Origin: Deltaproteobacteria bacterium
Lineage (GTDB): Bacteria; Bdellovibrionota_C; UBA2361; JAAYZI01
Length of the DNA stretch: 8,736 bases
Reading direction: 5' to 3'
Assembly (NCBI GenBank): GCA_012514925.1
Contig: JAAYZI010000152.1
Coordinates: 1 to 8,736 of the forward strand
Numbering within the stretch: position 1 is the stretch's first letter; the number at the start of each line of letters is the position of its first letter. Positions 1 to 6,235 of the stretch are shown here, piece after piece. The notes beneath the pieces are model-generated. The model saw only the letters and a list, made by a program, of their open reading frames with translations, made no database searches and was not told the origin of the DNA. Both the position numbers and the translations under genes were made by a program.

Positions 1-1
1 C

Positions 2-97
2 GCGAGATATGTATATGTGACAAGGTTTAATAAAAGCCCAGGTTATCAGAGCCTAGCTTTTCTGGTGATGGCTCTTGAAGTCAGGGTTTTTGACTAG
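2..97 (+). CDS. Possible C-terminal tail of an upstream gene (partial)
   Basis: One plus-strand frame is open from the window edge to a TAG at 95-97, giving about 31 residues that read like ordinary protein (for example SPGYQSLAFLVMALEVRVFD). The other two plus frames stop within the first 30 bases. An open stretch this short is not statistically convincing, and I recognise no family. If it is real, the stop codon lies inside the ACTAGT palindrome of the repeat arm described at 93-131. Confidence 0.3.
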   Translation, partial: ARYVYVTRFNKSPGYQSLAFLVMALEVRVFD

Positions 98-131
98 TAG
101 TGTTACGTAACCGCTTACGCGTGGAATTGAT
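93..131 (+). repeat. Repeat copy A: arm plus 25-bp core
   Basis: The core at 107-131 begins GTAACCGCTTACGCG and ends GGAATTGAT. It matches 3918-3942 at 23 of 25 positions in the same orientation. Its left part, CGTAACCGCTTACG (106-119), is a palindrome with one mismatched pair. Outside it lies an arm, ACTAGTA (93-99), four bases, then TACGTAA (104-110), overlapping the core by four bases. The inverted form of this arm lies outside the other core copy. The core is 106 bp upstream of the first complete gene. Confidence 0.75.
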
Positions 132-180
132 CATGCAATTTTTGTTTTAAGCCTCTCGGCGGTGGTGAGGAATTAACTTC

Positions 181-200
181 ATTTTCTCCAGAGAAAGTAA
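181..200. repeat. Hairpin repeat, copy 1 (TTTCTCC-NNN-GAAAGTAA)
   Basis: TTTCTC (183-188) and GAGAAA (191-196) form a perfect inverted repeat. An outer A-T pair and a possible G-T wobble extend it. The 18 bases at 183-200 match 8676-8693 at 15 of 18 positions, all differences being in the three central bases. Both copies are intergenic and each precedes a GGTTAC motif. A dispersed repeat is the simplest reading; a terminator is unlikely because no T tract follows. Confidence 0.5.
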
Positions 201-207
201 TATTCAT

Positions 208-219
208 GTAAACGGTTAC
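208..219. promoter_or_regulatory. Palindrome GTAAACGGTTAC, possible operator or repeat half
   Basis: This near-perfect palindrome (one mismatched pair) fits GTAANCGNTTAC, as does the motif inside repeat copy A at 107-118. A central CG flanked by AA and TT arms is typical of LacI-family operators. It ends 17 bases before the ATG of the membrane-protein gene, a position that would overlap a promoter. No LacI-type regulator is in the window, so membership of the local repeat family is equally possible. Confidence 0.35.
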
Positions 220-236
220 CGGATACACTAATCCCC

Positions 237-1736
237 ATGAAAAAGTTGCTTTGGCTTTCAATTGTGGTTGCCACTGGCTTGTACATTTGCGGGCCAATTG
301 TCGATCCAGATCTTTGGTGGCATCTTACCGTTGGCAGATGGATTATCTCCAATCATGAGATCCCGTATGTAGATTATTGGAATATGTTTTCTGTCGGTAA
401 GCCCTGGCAAGCCTACTCTTGGAGTAATGAGGTCGTTTTAGCTTTGGTAGATGCTGCTTGGGGGATAAAGGGGTTGCTGACGCTTAAGATGCTACTGGCA
501 GTGTTAATTGCCGCCTCGCTTTTTTACTCTCTTGGGAGGATTTCCCGCGATTGGTTCTTCGGCGGCGTTTTGGGCATGTATGCCACCGCGTCTTGCTTTA
601 ATCATTTTACACTTAGACCCCAGAGCTTGGTGTGGGCTCTGATGGCATTTCTGCTCTGCACTGCAGATCTAATTGATCGGGAGGGGTTGACCAGACGGCG
701 TGGCCTGACCCTGTTTGTGATCATGTTAATCTGGGCCAACACTCACCTTACGGCTGCGCTTGGAATCGCACTCTCCGTGGCTTGGATTTGGCGCCGAGGC
801 CAAGCTGCCTTGGCCGCTAAGGTGGGGGCGCTTTGTTTTTTAGGGACACTATTTACGCCATATTTTGGAGGCGAGTGGTTGGTCCTTTTTGCTAAAAGCA
901 GCCATCCTTTCCGTCACAGTTCGATCGCTGAGTTTATGCCAGCCACGATTCTGCAGTACTCTACGGCCTTTCTTGTTATTTTAGGGGCGTTGTTTGCGGT
1001 TTTTTTGCACAAACAGCCCCGGCTGCTTCCGCCGATGCGTTTGATTGCAGGACTGTTTTTAGCGCTGGCAGGATTGTCGGTAGTCAAATTTTTGCCATGG
1101 GCCGTGATCTATATGTGCGCGTGCGTGGGTTCGATTTGGAGTTACGCTACCCAAGACCGCGGTGCGTTGGGTGGATTGGCGGAAGGAATTGAAAGGTTGC
1201 GCAAGGCTTTCACTTGGCTGCCGGAGGCTGGGCTGACTTTTGTCTGCTTGTGCGCTGCTTTTGTTAGCTGGAAGCGTGTCTGGGAGGTGCCGCTTAGCCT
1301 TGAGCACACGCCGGTGTCGGCAGTTGATTTCATTCTGGAGCGAAACCTGCCACATCCTGTCTTAAATGACTTCGGTAAAGGTGGATACTTAATGTATCGT
1401 TTTAGCGACAGCGCTGGAAAGCTTGACCATCTGGTGCCGATTGATGGCCGCACCAACGTAAACGATCCTAAAGCATGGGAAGGGTTTAGGGCCGCCTTTA
1501 ATGGGCGAAATAATTGGCGGGATTACATTAACTTAGTCAATCCTAAAACTATTTTATGGAATACGCAGAGTGCTCTAAGCTCGATCTTGCTGGCCGGAGA
1601 CGAGTGGTGCGAGGTCTACCGTTCGCCGCACCCCGGGGTTTACGCTGTGTATCTAAAGAAAGAGTATTGGCAGACCCGTAAAGAGGAGCTGCCATCGCCG
1701 AATTGTGCGGGAAAGCCTGGTAACCATCCGGGTTAA
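237..1736 (+). CDS. GT-C-like multi-spanning membrane protein of unknown function
   Basis: A 499-residue inner-membrane protein with roughly ten hydrophobic segments up to about residue 345, followed by a soluble C-terminal domain. The pattern is that of a widespread, poorly characterised family resembling GT-C-fold glycosyltransferases. Visible family marks are DPDLWWHL (23-30) with GRW shortly after, in the first extracytoplasmic loop; LRPQ (126-129); WANTH (166-170); and in the tail NDFGKGGYL (377-385) and IDGRTNV (402-408). GT-C enzymes use polyprenyl-linked sugars and carry acidic residues in the first periplasmic loop, so D23 and D25 are candidate functional residues; this is inference. 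The ATG is chosen because a hydrophobic segment starts at once and the DPD loop lies at the usual distance. No Shine-Dalgarno sequence is visible. The kinase gene follows after 22 bp, suggesting co-transcription. A flippase or polymer-export role cannot be excluded. Confidence 0.8.
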   Translation: MKKLLWLSIVVATGLYICGPIVDPDLWWHLTVGRWIISNHEIPYVDYWNMFSVGKPWQAYSWSNEVVLALVDAAWGIKGLLTLKMLLAVLIAASLFYSLGRISRDWFFGGVLGMYATASCFNHFTLRPQSLVWALMAFLLCTADLIDREGLTRRRGLTLFVIMLIWANTHLTAALGIALSVAWIWRRGQAALAAKVGALCFLGTLFTPYFGGEWLVLFAKSSHPFRHSSIAEFMPATILQYSTAFLVILGALFAVFLHKQPRLLPPMRLIAGLFLALAGLSVVKFLPWAVIYMCACVGSIWSYATQDRGALGGLAEGIERLRKAFTWLPEAGLTFVCLCAAFVSWKRVWEVPLSLEHTPVSAVDFILERNLPHPVLNDFGKGGYLMYRFSDSAGKLDHLVPIDGRTNVNDPKAWEGFRAAFNGRNNWRDYINLVNPKTILWNTQSALSSILLAGDEWCEVYRSPHPGVYAVYLKKEYWQTRKEELPSPNCAGKPGNHPG

Positions 1737-1758
1737 TTCCGCAAAATAAATCTTAGAC

Positions 1759-3771
1759 ATGGCTTACTATCAGACTAAGCGGGCTGATTTTAAGATCAGC
1801 TTGGCCTCTATTGGACAAAAATTGCGGGAAGCCCTCGATCTGCGAATCTTGGCGGGTTTCAGTGCGGCGGCGCTGCTTTTGGTGGGGGTCGGTTGGTACA
1901 GCTACGGCAGTATCAAAAATTCGGTGCGTAGTCAGGTGCAGGTTTGGTTAGAGACCATGCTCGAAGCCGACGTGCAGGAACTTTCAGTTTGGTTTGAGGT
2001 GCAGCGATCAGCGCTTGCGCGTTTAGCAGCAGATGCGGAGGTCGAGAGGTCGGCAGTAGAGTTGATGGCTCTGGAGGAGGATGCCTCTGCAGGTCGTAGG
2101 GCTTTACTGCAGTCAGCCGCGCTCTCTAGCTTGAAAGAAACGTTCAAAGAGTTCGGCGAACAGCGGGAGCTTTTTGATTTTTTTGTTGCAGCGGCCAGCG
2201 GGCGCTACATTGCAGCCGCGCAGGAGGAACATATCGGAAATTTGGTGCCGGAGAGCCTGTATGGTTTTATGCGGGAAGTTTTAGGGGGTAAAGCCGCGGT
2301 AGCACCCAATGTTGGGAGCCCTGATCGTCTGCTTATCGGAGTGCCGCTTCGGAATGAAAGCGGGAAACCCGCGGCGGTTTTGGGTTTTTCAATCAGGCCG
2401 GAACTTAGCTTTGCGAAGGTGTTGATTGCGGGGCGACGTGACTCGCAAGCCGAGAGTCTAGTTTTTAATACTGAGGGTTTGATTATTTCAGGATCTGAAC
2501 GGGGACAGATCGTTGCTCATGGTCGCTTTGCGCCCAAAAAGGGCAGGCCTAACGCTGGTTTTGGTGAGTACCTAGGTAACAGCGGCGAAATGATGGTAGG
2601 CGCGTGGGGGTGGCTGTCTGATTATGGGGTCGGTTTACTGACGCGCATGCGGGCGGATTACGCTTACCGCGCCCTTGAGGTTTTACAGCGCACTTTCGGG
2701 GTGCTGTTTGGGTTGTTGGTGGCCAGCACCTTTGGTTGTGTGTTGGTATCTTATGCTCTAATTATATGGCGGCGCCGGGCCCAGAAAGAGTTACAAGAGG
2801 CGCGGCACTTAGGTCCCTACGTGCTTGAAGAGCGCATCGGCAAGGGTGGCATGGGGGAGGTCTATCGGGCCAAGCATCGGCTTTTGCGGCGTCCCACTGC
2901 TATCAAATTGATTCGCTCAGAGGCTGTAAGCGTAGAAGCTCTTAATCAGTTTGAACGGGAGGTCCAGTTGACCAGTCAGTTGCGGCATCCCAACACTATC
3001 GCGATCTATGATTATGGCCGCACACCAGACAATATTTTCTATTATGCCATGGAATACTTAGACGGCATGACTCTTAAGGAGTTAGTGGGCACTTACGGTC
3101 CTCAACCTGAGGCCCGGGTGATTCACGTGCTGCAGGGGATCTGCGCTTCGTTGCACGAAGCCCATCAAGCTGGTTTGGTTCATCGTGATATTAAACCGGC
3201 GAATGTGATGCTTTGTAGCTTAGGCGGCTTATGCGACGTCGTGAAGGTTTTGGATTTTGGTTTGGTTACCGATTTAACCCGGCCCGGTGAGGGTGCGCTT
3301 GGACCGCTTCTAGGCTCGATTCGCTTTATTGCGCCTGAAGTCATGTTGACCCCGCAGGCCATTGATGCTCGCAGTGATATCTATTCCGTGGGGGCATTGG
3401 CCTATTATATCCTTACGGGCGGTTATGTCTTCTGTGCTCAGACTGATCTTGAATATCAACGTTGTGTTTTAAGCCAGGATCCAGACTCGTCCTCGTCCCG
3501 CCTTGGAAAAGCTATTGAAACTGATTTAGCGCAGGTTGTGATGGCGTGCCTTAGCCGCGACCTTTCCGCGCGTCCCCAAGATGTTTTGGACTTAAGCGCG
3601 CGCCTAGCAAATTGTCGTGCGGCTGGTGAATGGAATCACTCCCAAGCCAAGGAATGGTGGACAGAGTACGGCAAACATTGTAATGATCACGACGGCTCGG
3701 ATGCTATGAACGCAACTCGAGCCGTAAAGTCCGTTCAGACATTGACAGTTGTTGCGGCTGAGCGGCAATAA
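1759..3771 (+). CDS. Transmembrane Ser/Thr protein kinase with N-terminal Cache-like sensor
   Basis: A 670-residue sensor kinase. A short cytoplasmic start is followed by a membrane segment (about 30-49), an extracytoplasmic domain (about 50-310), a second membrane segment (about 312-337) and a Hanks-type kinase domain from about 354. The outer domain has dCache-like features: the VPLRNESGKP region (195-204), FNTEGLIISGS (236-246), and GAWGWLSDYG (281-290) just before the membrane return. The catalytic set is complete: glycine loop GKGGMGEV (361-368), Lys383, helix-C Glu401, HRDIKPAN (475-482), DFG (499-501), APE (525-527), Asp540 and Arg605. It should therefore be an active kinase, passing an external signal to cytoplasmic Ser/Thr targets. 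The order is the reverse of PknB-type kinases. About 50 C-terminal residues have no recognised fold. No clear ribosome binding site precedes the ATG. Ligand and substrates are unknown. Confidence 0.93.
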   Translation: MAYYQTKRADFKISLASIGQKLREALDLRILAGFSAAALLLVGVGWYSYGSIKNSVRSQVQVWLETMLEADVQELSVWFEVQRSALARLAADAEVERSAVELMALEEDASAGRRALLQSAALSSLKETFKEFGEQRELFDFFVAAASGRYIAAAQEEHIGNLVPESLYGFMREVLGGKAAVAPNVGSPDRLLIGVPLRNESGKPAAVLGFSIRPELSFAKVLIAGRRDSQAESLVFNTEGLIISGSERGQIVAHGRFAPKKGRPNAGFGEYLGNSGEMMVGAWGWLSDYGVGLLTRMRADYAYRALEVLQRTFGVLFGLLVASTFGCVLVSYALIIWRRRAQKELQEARHLGPYVLEERIGKGGMGEVYRAKHRLLRRPTAIKLIRSEAVSVEALNQFEREVQLTSQLRHPNTIAIYDYGRTPDNIFYYAMEYLDGMTLKELVGTYGPQPEARVIHVLQGICASLHEAHQAGLVHRDIKPANVMLCSLGGLCDVVKVLDFGLVTDLTRPGEGALGPLLGSIRFIAPEVMLTPQAIDARSDIYSVGALAYYILTGGYVFCAQTDLEYQRCVLSQDPDSSSSRLGKAIETDLAQVVMACLSRDLSARPQDVLDLSARLANCRAAGEWNHSQAKEWWTEYGKHCNDHDGSDAMNATRAVKSVQTLTVVAAERQ

Positions 3772-3788
3772 AAGAATTTGGAGGAGCC

Positions 3789-3917
3789 ATGGGTAAAGGA
3801 GATCAAAGGACAAAACGGGGTAAGATTGCGCGAGGCAGCTACGGTAAGACTCGTCCACGCAAAGCTAAGTTGGCGAATAAAAATAAAACAGTCACTTCTA
3901 GGAAGAAGAAAAAATAG
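3789..3917 (+). CDS. Ribosomal protein THX (bTHX) family, 42 residues
   Basis: A 42-residue, extremely basic protein, too short for many gene finders. It opens MGKGDQRTKRGKIARGSYGK (1-20), followed by TRPRK, and ends in four lysines. The MGKGD start, the RGKI..GSYGK core and the RPRK motif mark the THX family, first described in the Thermus small subunit, where the peptide sits in the head of the 30S particle and stabilises RNA packing. A strong ribosome binding site, GGAGGAG (3780-3786), places the start firmly. The kinase stop is 17 bp upstream, so it is probably the last gene of the transcript. Its stop codon directly abuts repeat copy B. The family call is confident; a role in this organism is inferred. 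Confidence 0.88.
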   Translation: MGKGDQRTKRGKIARGSYGKTRPRKAKLANKNKTVTSRKKKK

Positions 3918-3957
3918 GTGACCGCTTACGCGGGGAATTGATTACGTATGTACTAGT
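3918..3957 (+). repeat. Repeat copy B: 25-bp core plus inverted arm
   Basis: The core at 3918-3942 begins GTGACCGCTTACGCG and ends GGAATTGAT, differing from copy A at two positions. It starts one base after the THX stop codon. On its right lies TTACGTA (3942-3948), two bases, then TACTAGT (3951-3957). This is the exact inverse of the arm found to the left of copy A, apart from a spacer of two rather than four bases. Confidence 0.75.
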
Positions 3958-3964
3958 TAGGATT

Positions 3965-4028
3965 TTCTACCCCTCTATATAAAGGTGTATATAAGGGTAT
4001 ATATAAGGGTATATATAAAGGGGTAGAA
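3965..4028 (-). terminator. 17-bp inverted repeat downstream of ahcY, possible terminator
   Basis: TTCTACCCCTCTATATA (3965-3981) is complementary to 4012-4028 at 16 of 17 positions. In the minus-strand transcript the odd pair becomes a U-G wobble, so the stem is continuous, with a 30-base loop. It begins five bases past the ahcY stop codon and lies between convergent genes, where a shared transcription end is expected. No run of U follows on either strand, so it is not a textbook intrinsic terminator; it may instead protect mRNA 3' ends. Confidence 0.4.
3976..4023. repeat. Tandem repeat, four 12-bp units
   Basis: Four consecutive 12-base units without gaps: TATATAAAGGTG, TATATAAGGGTA, TATATAAGGGTA and TATATAAAGGGG. 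The two middle units are identical, and the outer two differ from them in the last five bases at most. The array lies almost wholly inside the inverted repeat 3965-4028, and its last unit forms part of the right arm. Such arrays often vary in copy number between strains. Confidence 0.9.
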
Positions 4029-4032
4029 TGTA

Positions 4033-5337
4033 CTAATAGCGATAGTGTTCGGGTTTATAAGGTCCCTGCTTCGGCACGCCGATGTACTCGCACTGTTCCG
4101 GGGTAAGCTCGGTTAGTTCAACTCCCAGTTTCTTCAGGTGCAGCCTCGCTACCTTTTCATCCAGCAGTTTGGGCAGAATATAAACTCCAACTTTATACTT
4201 GTCAGGGTTGGAGAAGAGCTCAATCTGAGCCATGGTCTGATTGGTAAATGAGTTGCTCATAACGAAGCTGGGATGTCCGGTGGCGCACCCTAAGTTCACC
4301 AAGCGCCCACGTGCCAGCACGATCAGAGCCCGGCCGTCTGGGAACACAAACTTATCCACCTGTGGTTTGATATTAACCTCTTTGACTTCTGGATTTTCGG
4401 TCAGCCAGTGCATGTCAATTTCATGATCGAAGTGCCCGATATTGCAGAGAATGGCTTGGTCCTTCATTTGCTGCATATGGGCTCCGGTAATGACTTTGCA
4501 GTTTCCGGTGGCGGTTACAAAGACATCGGCAATTGGCGCAGCTTGCTCCATCGTTACCACCTGATAACCCTCCATGGCGGCTTGTAAGGCGCAAATCGGA
4601 TCCGCTTCGGTTATAAGCACTCGCGCGCCGTAATTTCTTAGCGCCCGCGCCGAGCCTTTGCCAACATCTCCGTACCCGCAAACCACCGCGATTTTTCCGG
4701 CGAGCATCACGTCGGTGGCGCGTTTTATGCCGTCCACCAGAGACTCGCGGCAGCCGTACAGATTATCAAACTTGGATTTAGTGACTGAGTCGTTAACGTT
4801 GATAGCTGGAATCTTAAGGGTGCCTTTCTGAAGCATCTGATAAAGCCGATGCACTCCGGTCGTGGTTTCTTCCGAGACCCCACGGATCTCAGGCAGGAGT
4901 TGCGGAAATCGTTCATGTACGATCAGCGTTAGGTCGCCTCCGTCGTCCAAGAGAAGGTTTGGACCCTTGTCCCCGAATTTAAGTGTCTGCTCGATGCACC
5001 ACTCGTACTCCTCTTCAGTTTCTCCCTTCCAGGCAAATACCGGCACGCCTCTAGCGGCGATGGCTGCGGCGGCGTGGTCTTGAGTGGAGAAGATATTACA
5101 ACTCGACCAACGTACTTCCGCGCCCAGGTGAATAAGGGTCTCGATTAAAACCGCGGTTTCGATGGTCATATGAATGCATCCGGCGATACGCGCACCTTTT
5201 AGCGGCTGTGCGCTTTCAAACTCCTGGCGGATGGCCATCAGGCCCGGCATCTCTTTTTCAGAGAGCTCTATCGCCTTGCGGCCCCATGCGGCTAGACTGA
5301 TATCGGCCACCTTGTAGTCTGGTCTGAAGTTAGTCAT
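4033..5337 (-). CDS. ahcY: Adenosylhomocysteinase (S-adenosyl-L-homocysteine hydrolase)
   Basis: A 434-residue cytoplasmic enzyme that reversibly splits S-adenosylhomocysteine into adenosine and homocysteine using bound NAD. It clears the product inhibitor of methyltransferases in the activated methyl cycle. Seen directly: WSSCNIFSTQDHAAAAIA (77-94), DDGGD (131-135), SEETTTGVH (155-163), NDSVTKSKFDNLYGCRESL (182-200), the Rossmann motif GYGDVGKG (221-228), and the C-terminal KPEHYRY. By alignment with the human enzyme the catalytic residues are Asp132, Glu157, Lys187, Asp191 and Cys196; Lys428 and Tyr432 complete the NAD site of a neighbouring subunit. The length and lack of the roughly 40-residue insertion place it with the short, eukaryote-like bacterial forms. 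AGGAAGGA (5344-5351 on the opposite strand) sits six bases before the ATG and supports the start. It is the last gene of a minus-strand group after lnt and the lipoprotein, with a 114-bp gap upstream. Confidence 0.98.
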   Translation of the reverse strand: MTNFRPDYKVADISLAAWGRKAIELSEKEMPGLMAIRQEFESAQPLKGARIAGCIHMTIETAVLIETLIHLGAEVRWSSCNIFSTQDHAAAAIAARGVPVFAWKGETEEEYEWCIEQTLKFGDKGPNLLLDDGGDLTLIVHERFPQLLPEIRGVSEETTTGVHRLYQMLQKGTLKIPAINVNDSVTKSKFDNLYGCRESLVDGIKRATDVMLAGKIAVVCGYGDVGKGSARALRNYGARVLITEADPICALQAAMEGYQVVTMEQAAPIADVFVTATGNCKVITGAHMQQMKDQAILCNIGHFDHEIDMHWLTENPEVKEVNIKPQVDKFVFPDGRALIVLARGRLVNLGCATGHPSFVMSNSFTNQTMAQIELFSNPDKYKVGVYILPKLLDEKVARLHLKKLGVELTELTPEQCEYIGVPKQGPYKPEHYRY

Positions 5338-5408
5338 AAATCATCCTTCCTGTGTTGTCTGAATATTAACAGCGTTTTGCGTTTTCCCAGTTGAATTGAA
5401 AGTAACAT

Positions 5409-5434
5409 GGCATGGGGCTGAGTGTCCACATGCC
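5409..5434 (-). other. Stem-loop between the lipoprotein gene and ahcY
   Basis: On the minus strand GGCATG-T-GG pairs with CC-C-CATGCC: eight base pairs with one mismatch and an eight-base loop, 17 bases past the lipoprotein stop. No strong U run follows, so partial termination, RNA processing or mRNA stabilisation are all possible. The rest of the 5338-5451 gap holds the ahcY ribosome binding site and a weak TAATAT-like -10 candidate. Confidence 0.35.
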
Positions 5435-5451
5435 CGGAGCAGGGCCGGTTC

Positions 5452-6174
5452 TTACGGATGCCGTCCAATAAAAATATCGACGCGGCGGTTAAGCTGCCGA
5501 CCAGCTTCAGTTACGTTAGAAGCAATGGGGCGCTTGGAACCGTAGCTGGAAACGTGCAGCTGGTCCATGCTAATTCCACGCGCGCTAAGATAGGCGCTAA
5601 CCGCTCGGGCGCGAGACTCAGCCAATCTCTGATTGTAGGTCGGAGTTCCGGCATCATCGGCGTGGCCCACAACGTTTACTACATAGGCGCTGGGACTGGT
5701 GCGGATTGAATCCGCAATTACTTCGAGATTAGCAATCGCTCCGGACCTAAGCGTGCTGGAATCGGGATCGAAAAAGACCTGATAGATCCCTCCTGCCAGA
5801 TCGGTGGCGATGGCTTGATCAAGACGCGCTTGCAGGTGCGAAAGCATCTGAGCATTAGCGGTATTTTGAATACGTAAAGAAGCCAACTCTTGCTCTTGTT
5901 GTATCTGGACATCCTCTTGGGCGTCGTAGGCCAGCCCACTCATGGCGCCGCTGACTGCTCCAAACCCGGCTCCAATTGCGACGCCTTCTCCTGTAGGCGC
6001 GCCCTCTACTTGGTGCCCCACCACTGCGCCTGCGCCCGCGCCCCATGCAGCGCCGAGAGCTGCGCCGGCTATGGTCTTATCCGGGCCGGGAGTTGGCGCG
6101 CAGGCGCTTATTGCAAATAAGACAAATAAGACAGGGACGGTGATAAGGTAGATTGAAGAAGTCCAGCTTTTCAT
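5452..6174 (-). CDS. OmpA-family outer-membrane lipoprotein with glycine zipper
   Basis: A 240-residue predicted lipoprotein that should tether the outer membrane to peptidoglycan. The signal peptide (1-24) ends in the lipobox ISAC with Cys25 as the lipidated residue; position 26 is Ala rather than Asp, consistent with outer-membrane sorting. Residues about 36-82 are rich in Gly and Ala in a glycine-zipper pattern. A Gln- and Glu-rich stretch (85-122) is likely helical or coiled-coil. The OmpA C-terminal domain covers about 128-238: FFDPDSSTL (134-142), GHADDAG (170-176), YNQRLAESRARAV (180-192) and LNRRVDI (228-234). Asp173 and Arg188 occupy the diaminopimelate-binding positions of E. coli OmpA, with the same 15-residue spacing. 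It resembles YiaD/Pal-like proteins, but no specific name is justified. lnt lies 61 bp upstream on the same strand, and its product would N-acylate this protein. No strong ribosome binding site precedes the ATG. Confidence 0.9.
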   Translation of the reverse strand: MKSWTSSIYLITVPVLFVLFAISACAPTPGPDKTIAGAALGAAWGAGAGAVVGHQVEGAPTGEGVAIGAGFGAVSGAMSGLAYDAQEDVQIQQEQELASLRIQNTANAQMLSHLQARLDQAIATDLAGGIYQVFFDPDSSTLRSGAIANLEVIADSIRTSPSAYVVNVVGHADDAGTPTYNQRLAESRARAVSAYLSARGISMDQLHVSSYGSKRPIASNVTEAGRQLNRRVDIFIGRHP

Positions 6175-6199
6175 GTTTGGTCTCTAAAGTATTAATATC

Positions 6200-6212
6200 C
6201 GTTTGGTAAACG
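6200..6212. other. Inverted repeat CGTTTGGTAAACG upstream of the lipoprotein gene
   Basis: A perfect 5-bp inverted repeat (CGTTT, three-base centre, AAACG) in the 61-bp lnt-lipoprotein gap, 25 bases before the lipoprotein ATG. It contains GTAAACG, one half of the GTAANCGNTTAC palindrome seen elsewhere. It could be a small operator or a chance palindrome. No convincing promoter is visible in this gap. Confidence 0.25.
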
Positions 6213-6235
6213 ATAGTACACTTGTCCCTTCCAGT

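Noticed and set aside
32..61. Stem AAAAGC...GCTTTT as a terminator
   Set aside because: The stem has an internal bulge, no clear T tract follows outside it, and the region may be coding (2-97).
107..119. Integron attC site
   Set aside because: The GTTRRRY/RYYYAAC consensus boxes of attC are not present around these palindromes, and no integron integrase is seen.
1142..1456. Minus-strand ORFs of about 100 codons inside the membrane-protein gene
   Set aside because: They are shadows of the recognisable plus-strand frame and have no recognisable domains.
3742..3772. Perfect -35 box TTGACA near the end of the kinase gene as a promoter for THX
   Set aside because: The only -10 candidate (AATAAA) needs a 19-bp spacer, and the transcript would begin at or inside the THX ribosome binding site.
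3949..4035. MITE with TGTACTA target-site duplication
   Set aside because: On the right the inverted repeat abuts TGTACTA, but on the left nine bases separate them, and the left TGTACTA overlaps the repeat-B arm. The fit is imperfect and the duplication may be chance.
5338..5451. SAH riboswitch in front of ahcY
   Set aside because: Many proteobacterial ahcY genes have one, but the gap shows no resemblance to the conserved SAH-aptamer core that I can recognise, only a simple stem-loop at 5409-5434.
5422..5709. Plus-strand ORF of 95 codons opposite the OmpA lipoprotein gene
   Set aside because: It is antisense to a clear OmpA domain with conserved motifs, has no family resemblance and no supporting ribosome binding site.
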